A DNA stretch of 64,000 bases from Thelephora terrestris (GCA_015956445.1 WIUZ02000009.1:930001-994000); one strand, 5' to 3'. Shown: positions 33,470 to 45,866, counted from the stretch's first letter. Numbers and translations are program-made. Notes: generated by a model not told the origin, from the sequence alone.

Positions 33470-34393
33470 GTGGACTGTCACAGTGTCACTCCGAGATTTT
33501 GATCCGTTTCCCACATCTGAGCGGGCCGGCGACGATTCTGCGAAGAAGCACCGAAACGAGATGAGAGTGGCGAAGCAAACATCTATTCGTTCAATTTACT
33601 CGAAACAATACACATGGCTGTCGATGCTTGGAACGACGTTACCCCCGAAACGATTAAGAACTGCTGGAAACATAAACTGGCCGATATTCGACGCGAACCC
33701 CTCATCCTTCGCATATTACAGACGCTGGCTCAAAGGGGATGGAACGTCATCCACACATTTGCGGATTCGTCTTCTGGGATGACACTTCCCCAGGCCGAAG
33801 GCTCGTTGAAGAAGATATTTGGTGACCAATACAATGACGATGACTGGCGACCAGCGTTAAAGATCGTAACTGAAACCGAGCCCAATGAAGACGTGCACTC
33901 ACACATCAAAGTTCTCCAGGATAAATCGCGCGCCAAAAAGCAACCATTCATTCCTGCCGAGTATACCGAGGCCGCTGCGGAAGTCGCTTCGGCAATCAAG
34001 GAGCTTGAACGAAGGAACCGGATATTTGAGGGTCCCCCAAGTGCGGATGCCTTCATCGAGCCGGATATCGAGAGAGAGGTGGAGGTGGTGCTAATTCGTT
34101 CAGATGACAAGCTGGTTGCTGAGGTCCCGAGGGAGCAGGCAATAGAGAAGGGGGAGATTATCGAGGTTGAAGACGATGAGTGCGAGGAAGAGGAAGAACC
34201 CGAGATGAGAGCGAGAGAAATCCTGTTGTCGATCGGTCAGCTTCGAAGGGCACTTTTTTCACGAGGGGACCTTGGTGTACGTACGGCCAAGATGCTGGCG
34301 CTGGCGCAGGATGAGATTATGCGAGAGGAGATGCGAAATGCCCGGCAGACGACACTGGACGGGTGGGTCGTCGGCGGTCACACCTCCGAGTAG
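33470..34393 (+). pseudogene. C-terminal remnant of a pogo/Tigger (CENP-B-like) transposase
   Basis: The frame through 33568-34393 reads NIYSFNLLETIHMAVDAWNDV and TPETIKNCWKH, the typical end of the DDE domain of fungal pogo/Tigger transposases, then an acidic, Glu-rich tail (ECEEEEEPEMR) and a C-terminus GGHTSE. The DNA-binding N-terminus and catalytic aspartates are absent, and no terminal repeats were found. The open part from ATG 33614 is 259 codons without a stop, so a domesticated tail protein is possible. A different transposon copy is at 53292-55944. Confidence 0.65.
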
Positions 34394-34666
34394 GTCACAA
34401 TACGTTACACACCGTCACACTTGTCGTACCTGCATAATTGCCCAAATGCATGAAATTTTGGTGAAACCGATGTCATGCGTTTAGACCTATTTGACTGTAT
34501 CTCGGAAAGCATGGGTTGTTGTTTGCCCTCGTGCCATAACTTATTTAAGTTGGTGGTCAACGGTTCGAAAGGGCCATGCTGAGAATTGGAAGGGTTGATC
34601 AGCACCGGTAGTTGTGGCCCCACGCCCAGGGTCGCCTTTGTTTCCTTGAGAGAAACCAGTGCGTCA

Positions 34667-37630
34667 TTAGAGATTGTCGTCGCTGACCAGCGAGACGACT
34701 CCTGAGGCGATAGCCGCATCAAGATATTGACGAAAGTTTGTCACACCAGGGACGCTCTTGTACAGGGAAAACACGTCGGGATGGCCGAAGGTCGAAGTAA
34801 GGTGAAGAAGGATGAGGAGGACTGGAATCGGTCGTGCATTGACCCGCTGTCTGACCTTCAAAACATCTACCAGTGGGGCGAAGGGAAAAGTGGCACGCTA
34901 GCTGGGCGTGATCGAGGGGTGCTGACAGTACTGACGGGTGTTGCGGAATGCGCGGGGGGGTAATGGTAAGCCGGGCATAGCTTGATCCAACCGTTACCGC
35001 TCCTCGCCACGCGAACGGTAACGACTCCCGCATCCACTGCCGCTTCAAAATACTCCTTGAAGCTTCTCAAGCCTGCGTCCTTGCAAACAGAAGGGTTCTT
35101 TCTTAGCAGCCTTGGAGCGACGGTAGAAAAAAGAGGTTCAGAGTCCGCGAGCCATAGATCTTTCAGGATCTCTACGAGGTCACGGAATCGCGACTCGGAC
35201 CGCTCGATTCCCGGTGACTCGGCGAGTTTAGGAACCGAAGGATCCGTATCTCTAAGGTGCTCGTTGCTAGACTCGACCGAGCTCTCCTCACCGTCGGAAA
35301 TTGAGTACCCGGGAGAGGAGGGGATGCCGCCTTCACCCTCCGACGGAATCATTTCGGGAGAACTCTGGAAAATATTTAGCATCTCGAATTGTGGTATACT
35401 TGAGAGGACTTCAGCGACACTTCCGCTGGCCAAAAATACATACCTCTTCAATGACCCTTCGGGAGACGACCGGTTGATGTGATTCCCTTGCCTCACTATT
35501 GGCCTTGGGATTTTTTTGAGCACCCACGACGACGAGTACAATAGAAGGTTTTCCTACCGATGAGAATCCAGTTGACGATTCGAGCGAAGCCGCATCAAAT
35601 GATGCGTAAGACATGCTCTCATCCGTGCTGTCCTCAGCGCTTGAGTCAGAGTCCATCGCATGAGGTGGTGACCACGACCTCGAACCCTTTTCCAAACAAA
35701 GGAGCACGTCCGTGGCCTCCAAACGGTCACTTGGGGTCGACTTCCAACAATGCTCCAAGACACTCCATATGTCATCGTTGAACCAGGCCCCTTTCGCTCC
35801 TGTGGGACGTTTGGGGCGCTTCCCCTTGAGAACCCTAAGCACGGCCTGAAAAGCCCCATAGCGAAAAAATGGCACGTCTCCGCTCAGGACCTCGTATACA
35901 ACCATCCCGAGCGCGTAACAGTCCGAGCTTTCCGTTGGGCGGATGCGTCTGTTGTTGAGGCTCTTCGAATCCAAGAGTTCCGGGCTCATCCACCGCAGCG
36001 TGCCGGCCTGAGGCTGTGTAAGCGATTTCGAGGATAAGCGGTCTGTGTTGTCTGGCATGATTGAAAGTAGGCCAAAATCTGCTAGGCGGGCATTGGCGTT
36101 TCCATCGATGAGGATGTTTACCTTCAGAATAGTCATTAAAGATGGAAGGTAGGCCTTGCGCTCGAAAACGTACCCCTTTAAGGTCTCCGTGGGCCATCTT
36201 TTGTTCGTGCATGTAAACCAAGCCCTTTGCGACTCCCACGAGCTGCAAGAGTCGTTCAGTCTTCAGACCATAGGAACTTGACCTACGACTTACAAGCTCT
36301 AGCCGATTTACATTCTCATGCGTCTTGACGAACTCGGTAATGTTGCCGTTTGGCATCCATTCAGACACCATCATGAGCTGGTTCCCAGACATTATCACCC
36401 CCAACAATGGCAACACGTTCGGATGGCGGAGAAATTTCCACGTGATGAACTCCTTGCAGAACCTCTACACGATGTAAAGTCAACATGTCAATAGCCTTTG
36501 GGGGGGGGACTGGGACTGGGGACTCACACGGGTGACCTTTCGCAAGTCACTGTCCTCGTACACCTTCAACACCTTGACAGCGACCTGCTGCCCCCGATAG
36601 TCGCGTTTCCACACTTCCCCGAACCCACCACGGCGCGACGGAGCCCCCGCAAGGTTATCCCCTAGCTCGATATGTAGCGACCTTGGAAGCAGACTGTGGC
36701 CAGCACACACTCTATACAATGACTCCATGCATGTGTTTCGGATATGTGCCGGAAAATCAAGCCTCTCCAGCGCCTAAGTTATAGGTGCAAAAGGTAAAGA
36801 GTGAGGTCAAACACCGTTTCTCAGGGACTGGGGAGTGGCGCCATACCTCGTCGATGTTGTCAATAAAGACTTGGGCATCGTTTTCTTGCAGATGTCCAAC
36901 TGCGGCGATTGCTTTCCTACTGGCGAAGACCGCCGCGATAGACGAGACGAGCTCGTCCTGGGGAATATCGCCGCTGATCAAAATTTGTAAGGCTCGTTCA
37001 CCAGAGTCGGGAGGTACCACGATAGGAGAAGCGGCGTTGACGGGCGGCCAGTGTGCGGGCCGTGCATATCCGTAGGGCAAGGGGTTATCCTCTGCGGACC
37101 CAGAACCGCGCTCTGGAAGGTGATCGGCGCCCTGCACGTGTTCGTCGACCTTGGACTGGATGTCGCGCAGGGCCCTGGTGGTATATCAGTCGAAATCACG
37201 GGAGAGAAAAGTCCAATAGACTCGACAGAGGTTGTTGAGCGGAATTCACATACTTTTCCAAACTCTCGATTGCCTCATGGACCGTAGGTTCACTCAAGTC
37301 GCTTGAACCTCCCTCCTCCATCACGGCCTTCAGCACGAGGCACACTCTGGCACAACACCGAGCCACCATAACGAGCGCATCATTGTCTATCATTACGTCC
37401 TGAAGGCGTGGCCGACGATGAGCGCAAGAAAAGGAACAGAAGGGAGAACGCACCTTGACGGGAACCAAGACAGCGATAACGCTTCCAAAAATAACTTTTA
37501 TGGGAATGACCTCTAAGCCCTCTCGCGCGGTGGTGAGGGTTTCGATGTCGGCGTTGAACGCTGCGACTGTCACTGAGCGAGCCTCAACGTTGGGGGCCAT
37601 ATCAGCAAACGCCCAAGGTTCAAAGGTCAT
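34667..37630 (-). CDS. TKL kinase with N-terminal helical region and C-terminal LOTUS/OST-HTH-like module (kinase C)
   Basis: Starts probably at ATG 37628-37630 (MTFEPWAFADM). N-terminal helical stretch EVIPIKVIFGSVIAVL then DVMIDNDALVMVARCC, split by an intron, similar in layout to the four-helix N-termini that precede agaricomycete TKL kinases and NLRs. Next comes the pre-kinase region (QVFIDNIDE ... YRVCAGHSLLPRSL). Kinase: GGFGEV, VAVKVL, HGDLKG with VNIL after an intron, LADFGL, MSPE, about 36710-35680. A clean in-frame intron at 35365-35443 joins the kinase tail (VVSRRVIEE) to SSPEMIPSEGEGG. An LVEILKDL ... NPSVCKDAGLRSFKEY ... VDAGVVTV ... GWIKL module follows at 34990-35200. A second, shorter similar module (VTNFRQYLDAAIASGVVSLV) lies at 34670-34760, but its splice is not in frame. 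Confidence 0.72.
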
Positions 37631-38065
37631 TGCAGGATAGAGTACAGGGAGAAGAGAGGGAGGAGTCACCCTGAGTGCGCGAGTCTTCCGCACGGTCGCA
37701 TGCATGTCAACGGCACGCACAAAAGGGTGAGGGACCAATAAGCGCCCGGCTTGTGTGGCCCGCGGGCCCTCGTTTATCCGAGACGCAACCACTCGAGTCC
37801 CCGCGAATTTTGCTTCCCGTAGAATGGACTAGATGATCATCCCAAGCAGGTGGGCTGCAGGCCACATATACCACTGACGATCACCGGAAGGGATGTAGTC
37901 ACACTTAATACCTGTCGGTTTGGCTTGAGAGAACATCACCCCTTGGGCTCCCAGAATCCATGGTCGAGCGCTGGTGCCAGCGTAATTGAAGGGGCAAGAC
38001 GTGGTACAAATACAGGTTACGACGCGATTACAACAGAGTCTAAAGACATGACTTCACCGTGGAGT
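37631..38065. other. Gap between acetate kinase 3' end and kinase C start
   Basis: Kinase C promoter and acetate kinase 3' flank. A possible in-frame extension of kinase C to about 37792 has no ATG at its far end. Nothing else recognised. Confidence 0.4.
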
Positions 38066-39510
38066 TCATTCCCAGAAGCGTTTGTCCTGTGCACACTCCA
38101 ACGCCATCTCATACTGTGCAGAAGAATGATGAGGCCCAACTGATCTTTGCATGAGACGAACCACGATACGCACCTCTTCGTCTGTCTTTATGACCAAAAC
38201 CTTTGGTCCGAGCCTCGTCACCACCCCGCCGATCTTCGCGCTTGCAGGGGTGTCCAACTTGAACCCCAAACAAGCCACCTTGTCGACGACAGCCTTCCTC
38301 AACTCCTCGCTCTTCTCCCCGATCCCTCCGGAAAACGTCAACGCGTCAACGTCACCTCCGAGCTTCACAAAGTAGTTCCCGACATATCCCACGATCCGAT
38401 CCACGAATAGATCAAACGCCAGCTTCATCTTCTCATCTCCCCCGTTCATTCCCTTCACCACCTTTCCAAAATCGGTAGTGCCTACCATGGAGTACCACCC
38501 CGCTCGCTTGTTCAGGATCTCCTCGGCGATAGAGATGTGGAGCTCTTTCGTGGACGACCGTGCGAGTGATGACCCTTCAGAGGTGTAGTGGAAAACCAGG
38601 GAGGGATCGATTGAGCCGGAGCGAGTAGCTCCAGGAAGTCCTTCCAGAGGCGTGAGACCCATCGTGGTGTCGATGGACTTTCCGTTCTTGATTGCTACTG
38701 CAGAGGCACCGGACCCAAGATGCAGCGAAATCAACGATGTCACCTCCGGAGGCTATTCAGTAGGGGGCGGGTGAAAAAAGTAAACAGTACATCAGTCGAC
38801 AATAGACTAGCGGAGAGAGTAAAAGCATACTTTCTGGAGGAACTCTGCAGCTTCCTTGAGGACGAACAAATAGCTGATCCCGTGGAACCCATACTTCCTG
38901 ATTTTCTTCCTCTGCACCATCTCCGGATCGAGCGGATACGTGTAGACATGGGGAGGGATGCTTCTTGTATGAAATGTCGTGTCAAAATACGCGATGTTTA
39001 TGGCTTTGGGTAGTTGTTGCGTGGCCAACTTAACCAGTGCCAGCGCAGCCGCATTGTGCCTGAGTAGAGAAAGAAATCAGCCCTTGCCCAACGCCCATGG
39101 AGACATTTTCTATACAGCGGTGCAAGATCCGTCAAGTCTTCGATCTCCTTAATCGTCTCCTCGCTCAACACGGCTGCCTCGCGGAACAGCCCCCCATGCA
39201 CAACCCTATGCACCACCAGCTCAATCTCTCCCGTCCCGTGCTCCTTCAGACTCTCGTCCTGTCCGAGGTGCCTCAAGAACAATTCCAAGGCAGAACTCTG
39301 ATCCGTGACGTCTCCAGACTCCTGGTCCTCGACTTTATGTCCTTTGTTCGCATTGTTCGAGTAAGAGAATGTGGCGGGGGGCGAGGTGAGCCCAGAAACG
39401 GAGGATTTCACGAGCGAGACGGGCGTTGCACAGTGAGAGGCGGAATAAACGGACAATTTGATCGACGAGGATCCCGCATTAACCGATAGAATCAATTTCG
39501 TCTGAGACAT
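38066..39510 (-). CDS. Acetate kinase
   Basis: ASKHA-fold kinase converting acetyl-phosphate and ADP to acetate and ATP (reversible). Exons 39116-39510, 38831-39059 and 38066-38752 total 1311 nt, 436 aa. Motifs: ILSVNAGSSSIKLSVY at the start (phosphate-1), VVHRVVHGG, AYFDTTFH, KYGFHGISY, LHLGSGASAVAI and GLTPLEGLPGATRSG, and FSGGIGEKS. All expected acetate kinase signatures are present. It starts 282 bp after the end of phosphoketolase 2 on the same strand, so the two successive steps from sugar phosphate to acetate are adjacent. Confidence 0.95.
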
Positions 39511-39792
39511 ACCGAGAGTATCCTGAGCGTTGCGCCAACGAGTGTTCAGTGGGAAAGCGGTGAAACCTTGTGGAGGGGTGGAGGCAGGTAAGTTAAATAC
39601 CGAACAAGCTAGGGTCCAGGTTCCCTCTTGAACAAGCCTGGGCAATGACGCATAGCAATGAACACCACTCTGGCTTCTCTGGCATCACATCTGGATTGCA
39701 GCCAGACCATCCTCGTAAAGGCCAACACACATCATCCACTATACTGCCTTATTTTTCGACGAGTTTTTTTTAGTGTGCTACGAGAACATAAT

Positions 39793-42498
39793 CTAGGTGA
39801 ACTTGGGGACATCGTACGTCTCTTGAGGATCTATGGGGAGCATGGGTGAGATCGCAATAAAGTATCGACGAAATGGCAGAATGGAACGTAACGTACCAGC
39901 TCCGGTCGCATAGATAACCCTCTGAGTCTCTTTGACCCTGGATTGCAACTGACTTTTCAGCTCCATCGTCCTGAGTGCTACTCTCTCGTTGACGGCCGCA
40001 GCACTCCGAACTGCCTCCATGGCGACATGATATCTCGAAACATGGTTCCTCAACATCATGTCGAACGGAGTCGTCGTGCTCCCTTCCTCTCTGTAACCCT
40101 CAATATGCACCCTCTCAATCCCTTTACGCCCGAAGACTAGTCCCGCTATATCGCGCCTATACCCATGGTAGTTGATCACAATCCTCCTGTCCTCGGTGAA
40201 CAGAAAGTTGAAGTCGTCGTCGGAGAGAGCGTGCGGGTGGGAACCGGGTGCTTCGAGGATCATGAGGTCAGTGACGTTCACGACTCTCACCCGAAGCTCC
40301 GGAGCAAGTTCCCGAAGAAGAGCAGCGGCAGCGATAACCTCAAACGTGACCTCTGTACCGATACCAACGAGAACGACATCTGGACGGAGACCTTCATCAG
40401 TAGAGCAGAACCTCCAGACGCCAGCACCAGCGCGACAATGAATCCCTGCTTCCTCCGGGCTGAGCCAAACGGCTGTGGGCTGTTTCGAGCCAACCATAAG
40501 GTTGACGTAATTTTTAGAGCCGAGGCAGTGGGCGATCGTGCTCAAGAAGCAGTTAGCGTCGGGAGGAAGGTAGACACGGGCCGTTTCAGCCTTGAGGTTA
40601 AGGACGGCGGTGATGAACCCCGGGTTCTGATGAGAGAAGCCGTTATGTTCCTGACGAGTCCAGGTGGAAGTCACGAGGTAGTTAAGAGAAGCGTTGGGGG
40701 CACGAAAGTTGGTCTCCTTGGCCATTTTGACGAACTTGGAATATTGGACCATCATTGTCTGTGCGATGCCGATAAAAGCCTCGTATGAAGGGAAGAGCGC
40801 CGTCCTCCCTGTAAGGGTGTACCCCTGAATCATACCTATGCACCCCATAAGCAGCGCTCACAGGAGGAGGACTGGAAGAGACGAACCTTGGCAAGTATGT
40901 TCACTCAGGATCTCAATAACCCTACCACCATTCCCGAACGAGTATTCATCCCACTGAAAGTTCCTGGAAGTGTTGTCGAACACTGCACCCAGTTTGTTGC
41001 TCTCCAGCTCGTCCGGTGAGAACAAGCGAAGGCCGGTTGGGTTCGCCTGGAAGGCCAGATCCATATACTTTCCAACGACTTTCATGCACGATTCTTCGCT
41101 TCCACGCTCGAAAGCCAGCTGCTTCCAATCTGGAACAACGAAAATTTCCCGCCCGGCATGAATCTCCTTGACCTGACCAAGACGCATCCCTTCGTCTTTC
41201 GGGATAATGGAGAGGATCTCGTCAATCGGCTTCCCTTTTTCGGTAAAGAGTTCGCCGGGTTTATATGACGAGAGCCAGGTTTGAAGGCTTTTGAGTCCTT
41301 CGGGGTTCGTCCTAACATCTGGCAGAGGGACCTGATGTGAGTGGAACGAGCCTTCGATGAATTCACCCTTGTATTTTGCAGGTGCACCCCAACCCTAGAG
41401 GTAGTACGTCTGAGTGAGGGCCCTCAACTTGCGAGTGGCATCCGTACCTTAGGAGTGCGGAGGATGATAACCGGCCACCTTGGTTTGAAGGTAGGTTTAT
41501 CCTCGCGAGCAGTCTTCTGGATGGAACGGATCACACCCAAAGCCCATTGTAACGAAGCAGCCATGTCTTCATCGATCTTCTCAAGGTCATGTCCAACCGT
41601 ACGAACTTGATACCCATATCCTGTAAACAAGGCATCGAGTTCCTTGTCGTCCATACATCCGTATATCGTCCGTTCGCTGATCTTGAATCCATTCACGTGA
41701 ACGATAGGCAAAACTGCCCCGGATTCTTTGGGATCGATATACTTGTATGCGTGCCATGCGCTGTAGGATACACTTCTTCAGCTCCATGCAAATATTGGAG
41801 AACAACACCACACGTACGCAGCTGTAGGCCCGGTCTCGCATTCTCCATCTCCGACAATAACTGGCACTATCAACTCCGGCTTGTCCATCACCGCTCCGAA
41901 GGCTACAGCAAGGGCGTACCCAAGCTCACCCCCTTCATGGATTGATCCAGGGACTTCCGCGTTGATATGAGAGGGGAACCCGCTGGGCGTTGAGAACCCC
42001 GCAATAAGGTTCGTGAGTCCGTTTGTGTCCAAACTATATTTAGGAGAAAACTTGGCAAGGCTTCCTTCAATCCAAAGCGAGGCGAGTATCGCGGGTGCTC
42101 CATGGCCTAGACACGATATCGGTCATGGTGGTTGAGAACAAGGAGGAAGTGAACAAACCAGGGCCAACAACGAAAATCATCTTCTCATTCTCCTTTTCGG
42201 CCAGATGATTCAAATGCGCGTACACGAGCGTCAACCCTGGACAAGTACCCCAATGGCCCAAAAGCCTTGGCTTGATGTCCTCAGTTTTTAGATCCCGTGT
42301 GAGAAGGATGTTGTCCTTGAGGAAGATCATCGCGGCGGCGATGTAATTCGCCATCCTCCTGAACTTCTGGATTGCATTCCTCTTTTCATTGGAGAGAGAA
42401 CTAGTGATGTCGAGGTTGACCTCGAGGTCAAGTACCGTATCCGGGAGTTGCGAATTCCCAGGGGGAGGGTTTGGACGGTCGAGGATTTCCGCTGGCAT
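39793..42498 (-). CDS. Xylulose-5-P/fructose-6-P phosphoketolase, copy 2
   Basis: Same enzyme as 20130-22842. Exons 42159-42498, 41818-42106, 41448-41760, 40887-41394, 39897-40835 and 39793-39830 have lengths 340, 289, 313, 508, 939 and 38, identical one by one to copy 1, and code for 808 aa. ThDP motif GDGECETGPTAA, where copy 1 has A for C. Introns differ in length and sequence from copy 1. ATG at 42498 is preferred over 42525 because exon 1 then equals that of copy 1. The two proteins look about 80-85% alike by eye. It lies directly upstream of acetate kinase. Confidence 0.96.
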
Positions 42499-45236
42499 GT
42501 CGGTATCGGTGGAGTGGATGGGCAAGAGTGGTTAAGGATACTCGTGAGAGGAGCACCACGAACTCCAGACTCAAGCGCTCAAACCTCAGCCATCGATGGT
42601 GACCAGTTGAACCAAAGTTAGATGGAACCCCACTTCGTCACCACAACACGTCATTGGGGAGCAGTTCCATACTCTCTCCAGACAAAGACCGAGATTGTTC
42701 CTTCTTCTTTCGGATTGCCTAAGGTCTTGGGTGGAACTGGCACAGGGTCTCAACAAATTTTAGGGAAGAAGGATGGCAGACCGGATGTGTTCAGCTGAGC
42801 GCCAGTTCATCGGGGATGCGTCAACCGTATCGGGTTGTTTTTCCCACGTTCGCTCATCCTCTCCCAGCTTGTGATGGGTTCAATCATCTCGGCTTGAGAA
42901 CGAGCATTCGATCGCTCAATTTCCGACACACACACGTGCGCCGGTTCTACCAGAAGCCGCCAATACCCACACATCACGTGCACCGACAAGCCATGAGCGT
43001 TGTTCGGTGAAATACGGGGTTCGTGTCAGTTGAAACATTCAAGGGCGCGAAAATGGACACAGGACGGAGGAATGGAACGTCATTCACTTTCAACAGTTCC
43101 GCACCTTCTCATTCTGGGGTCCTGTCTTCGATGCCCAGCCCATATTAACTCAACGAACAATCTTAATGCCAGGAACGAGGGAACCCTTGGCCATTGAAAT
43201 GTGCACGGGAGCAGTTTCAATCAAATCATATTTGTATAGTATTGGATGTCTTTCGAAAATATTGAACAGTGAGTGTGACAAGGCGAACGAGCGAAAGTAT
43301 TGTCCGCGTAGACGGTTGTGAGGTTTCGATGCGCAGGAGGGAAAACTTGTCACAGGCCTTTTACCTGCTCACACTCTCCCCTGCGAAGACCTTCTTCACA
43401 ATACTTGTTAGCCACAACATGCAAAGTCTGCAGGCGTAAAATCATGGCGCATACTTAAACCTTCGTCGCTTCTGTTACAACACGACGTGTCCGCCGCTAA
43501 AGAGGACAGGTCTCGTCCTTGCATTGTGTGCCCGTCTGATTACACCCGTCCCACGATGAGATCCCTGACGAGCGTCGGGTGATTGGATTACAATACGTGA
43601 ATGCATGACGAGGACTTATGAGTTAGGTGGACCTCAGGTAAAATTCTCGTTTACCGTTAGAATCGACGTTCTGATCGTACTCGCGCTCTCCACTTGACCT
43701 TGCCCAACGACGGTACTAGTCAATGACAGAACTACAATTCGCCCGGGAGTATTCCAGTCTGCTGATTTAGTGTTTCATAACCGTCATTCCCTTGAAGTTT
43801 CTCAGGTGACGAAAGCTCATGATAGCACCTGTCTCCTGAGACAGCCCACAAACCGCGGGTGATCATCGACCCCGTTTCATTCGCCGCAACCCGACCTAAC
43901 ACAAAGGGATGATTCATGATCCGACTTCGCCTCTGGAGAAGTTTCGACTGGAAGATGAGGCCGTAAGCCGATTTTGCGCGCGTCCCGCCTCACTAAGTCC
44001 TGGATTTAGGGACGGCGCTCCAAAGATATTACTATACAATTTTGGAACAAGGGTCTCTGAACGCGCGCTCGAGTGCGCACCCCTTGGAGCCTGTTGCACC
44101 GTACATCACGTTGCTCCACCATGGCGCACCGGGCGTCCGCGTGCTTTCGACGTGCTTCATCCAGCCTTCTTGAGGGACTCTTCCGGGAACCTCTCGACAT
44201 CGTACGGGCTGTGCGTTTCTGGTCGCATTGGGGAGGAAACGATGGCTCAAACCTAGCCTGTTCTGCTCACCGCCTGCACCGATGGAGGCAGACGCTCTTT
44301 CTTGCACTCACGGGTTTCTACTCAATTTCCGCTGCTCGAATCAGGCGTCATGTGTTCTGTCACCGTAACATGACAACATATAAAAAGTCTTCCTTTCTGA
44401 AAGTTCTGTCGGGGTTAGAAGGGGTTAGAGCGTTCCGGCGGGCTCCCAGGATCCCGCGCCTCGACATTCAGCCAGCGCTAATGCCATGTGGGTCGTCACG
44501 AATGGAATCCTCCCGTCTGAAACAACGGAAACCAGTGGAAAAATCTGGTTTCACTTGAAAGAATAGACCTTCTGATGTGTCTCTTGGTCCCATGTAGCGT
44601 GTGTGTCACCGGGTGCGGTGGTTGCAATTGCTTTCAGAACCGAGGAGCGATTCTCAATCATGACGCTGGAGTGTCTTCTTAGTGGCTGCCTTCCAGAAAA
44701 CCGTCCCACACCACCCGAGTTTTATCGGCCTCGGTCTACCAACGCCAGAGTCAAACCACGGGATAATATGTACCCGCATAGACCAGCTCGTTGATGATGA
44801 ACATTCGATTTTCCTGCGCACTCGTGGAAATGAAACCGATCTTTAAATGAGGGATAAGCATCGCTTTTTGCGCCACGGAAATCACATAGGCCCGGAGACA
44901 AATCGTCTCCACTGCCGAGATGTTGAGCCTCACCGAAAAGAACCGACCATGAATCGGGAGCCACGGTCGTATTTGAATTCAATAGCCTCCTATGTGCTCG
45001 GTAAACGGAAATTATATCCGGTCTCACGCCCGCGCGCTTAAAGCTTCAATTGAGCCAAAACCAGCGGGCGGTTATGAGAAGGGAAAGGGCTTGACCGCCA
45101 CAGGCTGAGCAAACTTCGAGAGGGGCGTGTCAAGCGGTGTCCGAAAAGAAATTCAATCAGATCTTATTAATATCGACTCAGATGGTTCGGAATATCATCT
45201 ACTACTGCGTAGGATGACTTTAAAGGGAATCTAAGT
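42499..45236. other. Gene-poor stretch 5' of phosphoketolase 2
   Basis: The phosphoketolase promoter is at the left. The rest has only short frames on both strands without recognisable domains, signal peptides or splice-linked continuity. No repeats were noticed. Confidence 0.4.
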
Positions 45237-45866
45237 TCAAAGCAAGCAGACGGAAATGACCGCGTTAAAGCCGAGGCTGATTAAGGTGGAGACGATAGCG
45301 AGAAGTCCGACGCTGCAAGGAGGGTCAGCGATAGTGGTATGAGGTAGGGGAAAATAGTGAACTCACGCAAGGGAGAGGAGGCCTGCTAAACCTACGCATA
45401 GTTCGACAACCACAGCCAAGCAAGCGGCAAGGGCGACGTTGACCGAGGCGTAGATGTCGATCAAGCCGGAGCACCCGACGCACACGCCAACATGAGCAGA
45501 AAGAGCGGCAGTAATTTTCTAAAACGGCGAATTAGTGGACTGAAGCTCCAGAAGAAGGCCACTACTTACAACGATGACCTCAACGACGACATTAACGAGG
45601 TCCGTGGTGGGAATTCCAGGGCCACATCCCTTGAGGACGGTTGTGCAAGCCTCAATGGCGACAACCAACTCAGCGACAACGGTGGTGGTGCAGGCGTTGT
45701 CGTTGCAGCTGGTGAACTTAGGGAGGATAGAGTCGCACTGGCCGCTAAGGGTGGAGAAGGCGTTCTGGATGTCGGTGGTAGACCTCTTGGCGACGATCTC
45801 GGGGACGGCCCCAGCGATGGCCATAGCACCGGCGGCGAGGACAGTGAAGATGGTGAAGAAACGCAT
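45237..45866 (-). CDS. Small secreted or membrane protein, cysteine-containing
   Basis: Three exons, 45570-45866, 45367-45518 and 45237-45312 (297, 152, 76 nt), give 174 aa in frame. An N-terminal signal peptide (MRFFTIFTVLAAGAMAIAGA) is followed by KR, a possible processing site. Ten cysteines follow (among them QCDSIL, SCNDNAC, EACTTVLKGCG, GVCVGCSG and VELCVG). The C-terminal half is strongly hydrophobic with at least two helix-length segments (VNVALAACLAVVVELCVGL and LLAIVSTLISLGFNAVI). It resembles small secreted proteins that are common and uncharacterised in mushrooms; it is not a hydrophobin, since the CC pairs are missing. Function unknown. Confidence 0.75.

Noticed and set aside
34719-35048. 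109-codon minus-strand frame at the 3' end of kinase C
   Set aside because: It overlaps the LOTUS-like module in another frame and shows no family features.
43909-44558. Overlapping plus-strand frames of 115 and 161 codons
   Set aside because: Composition and frame overlap look random; no signal, domain or splice structure.
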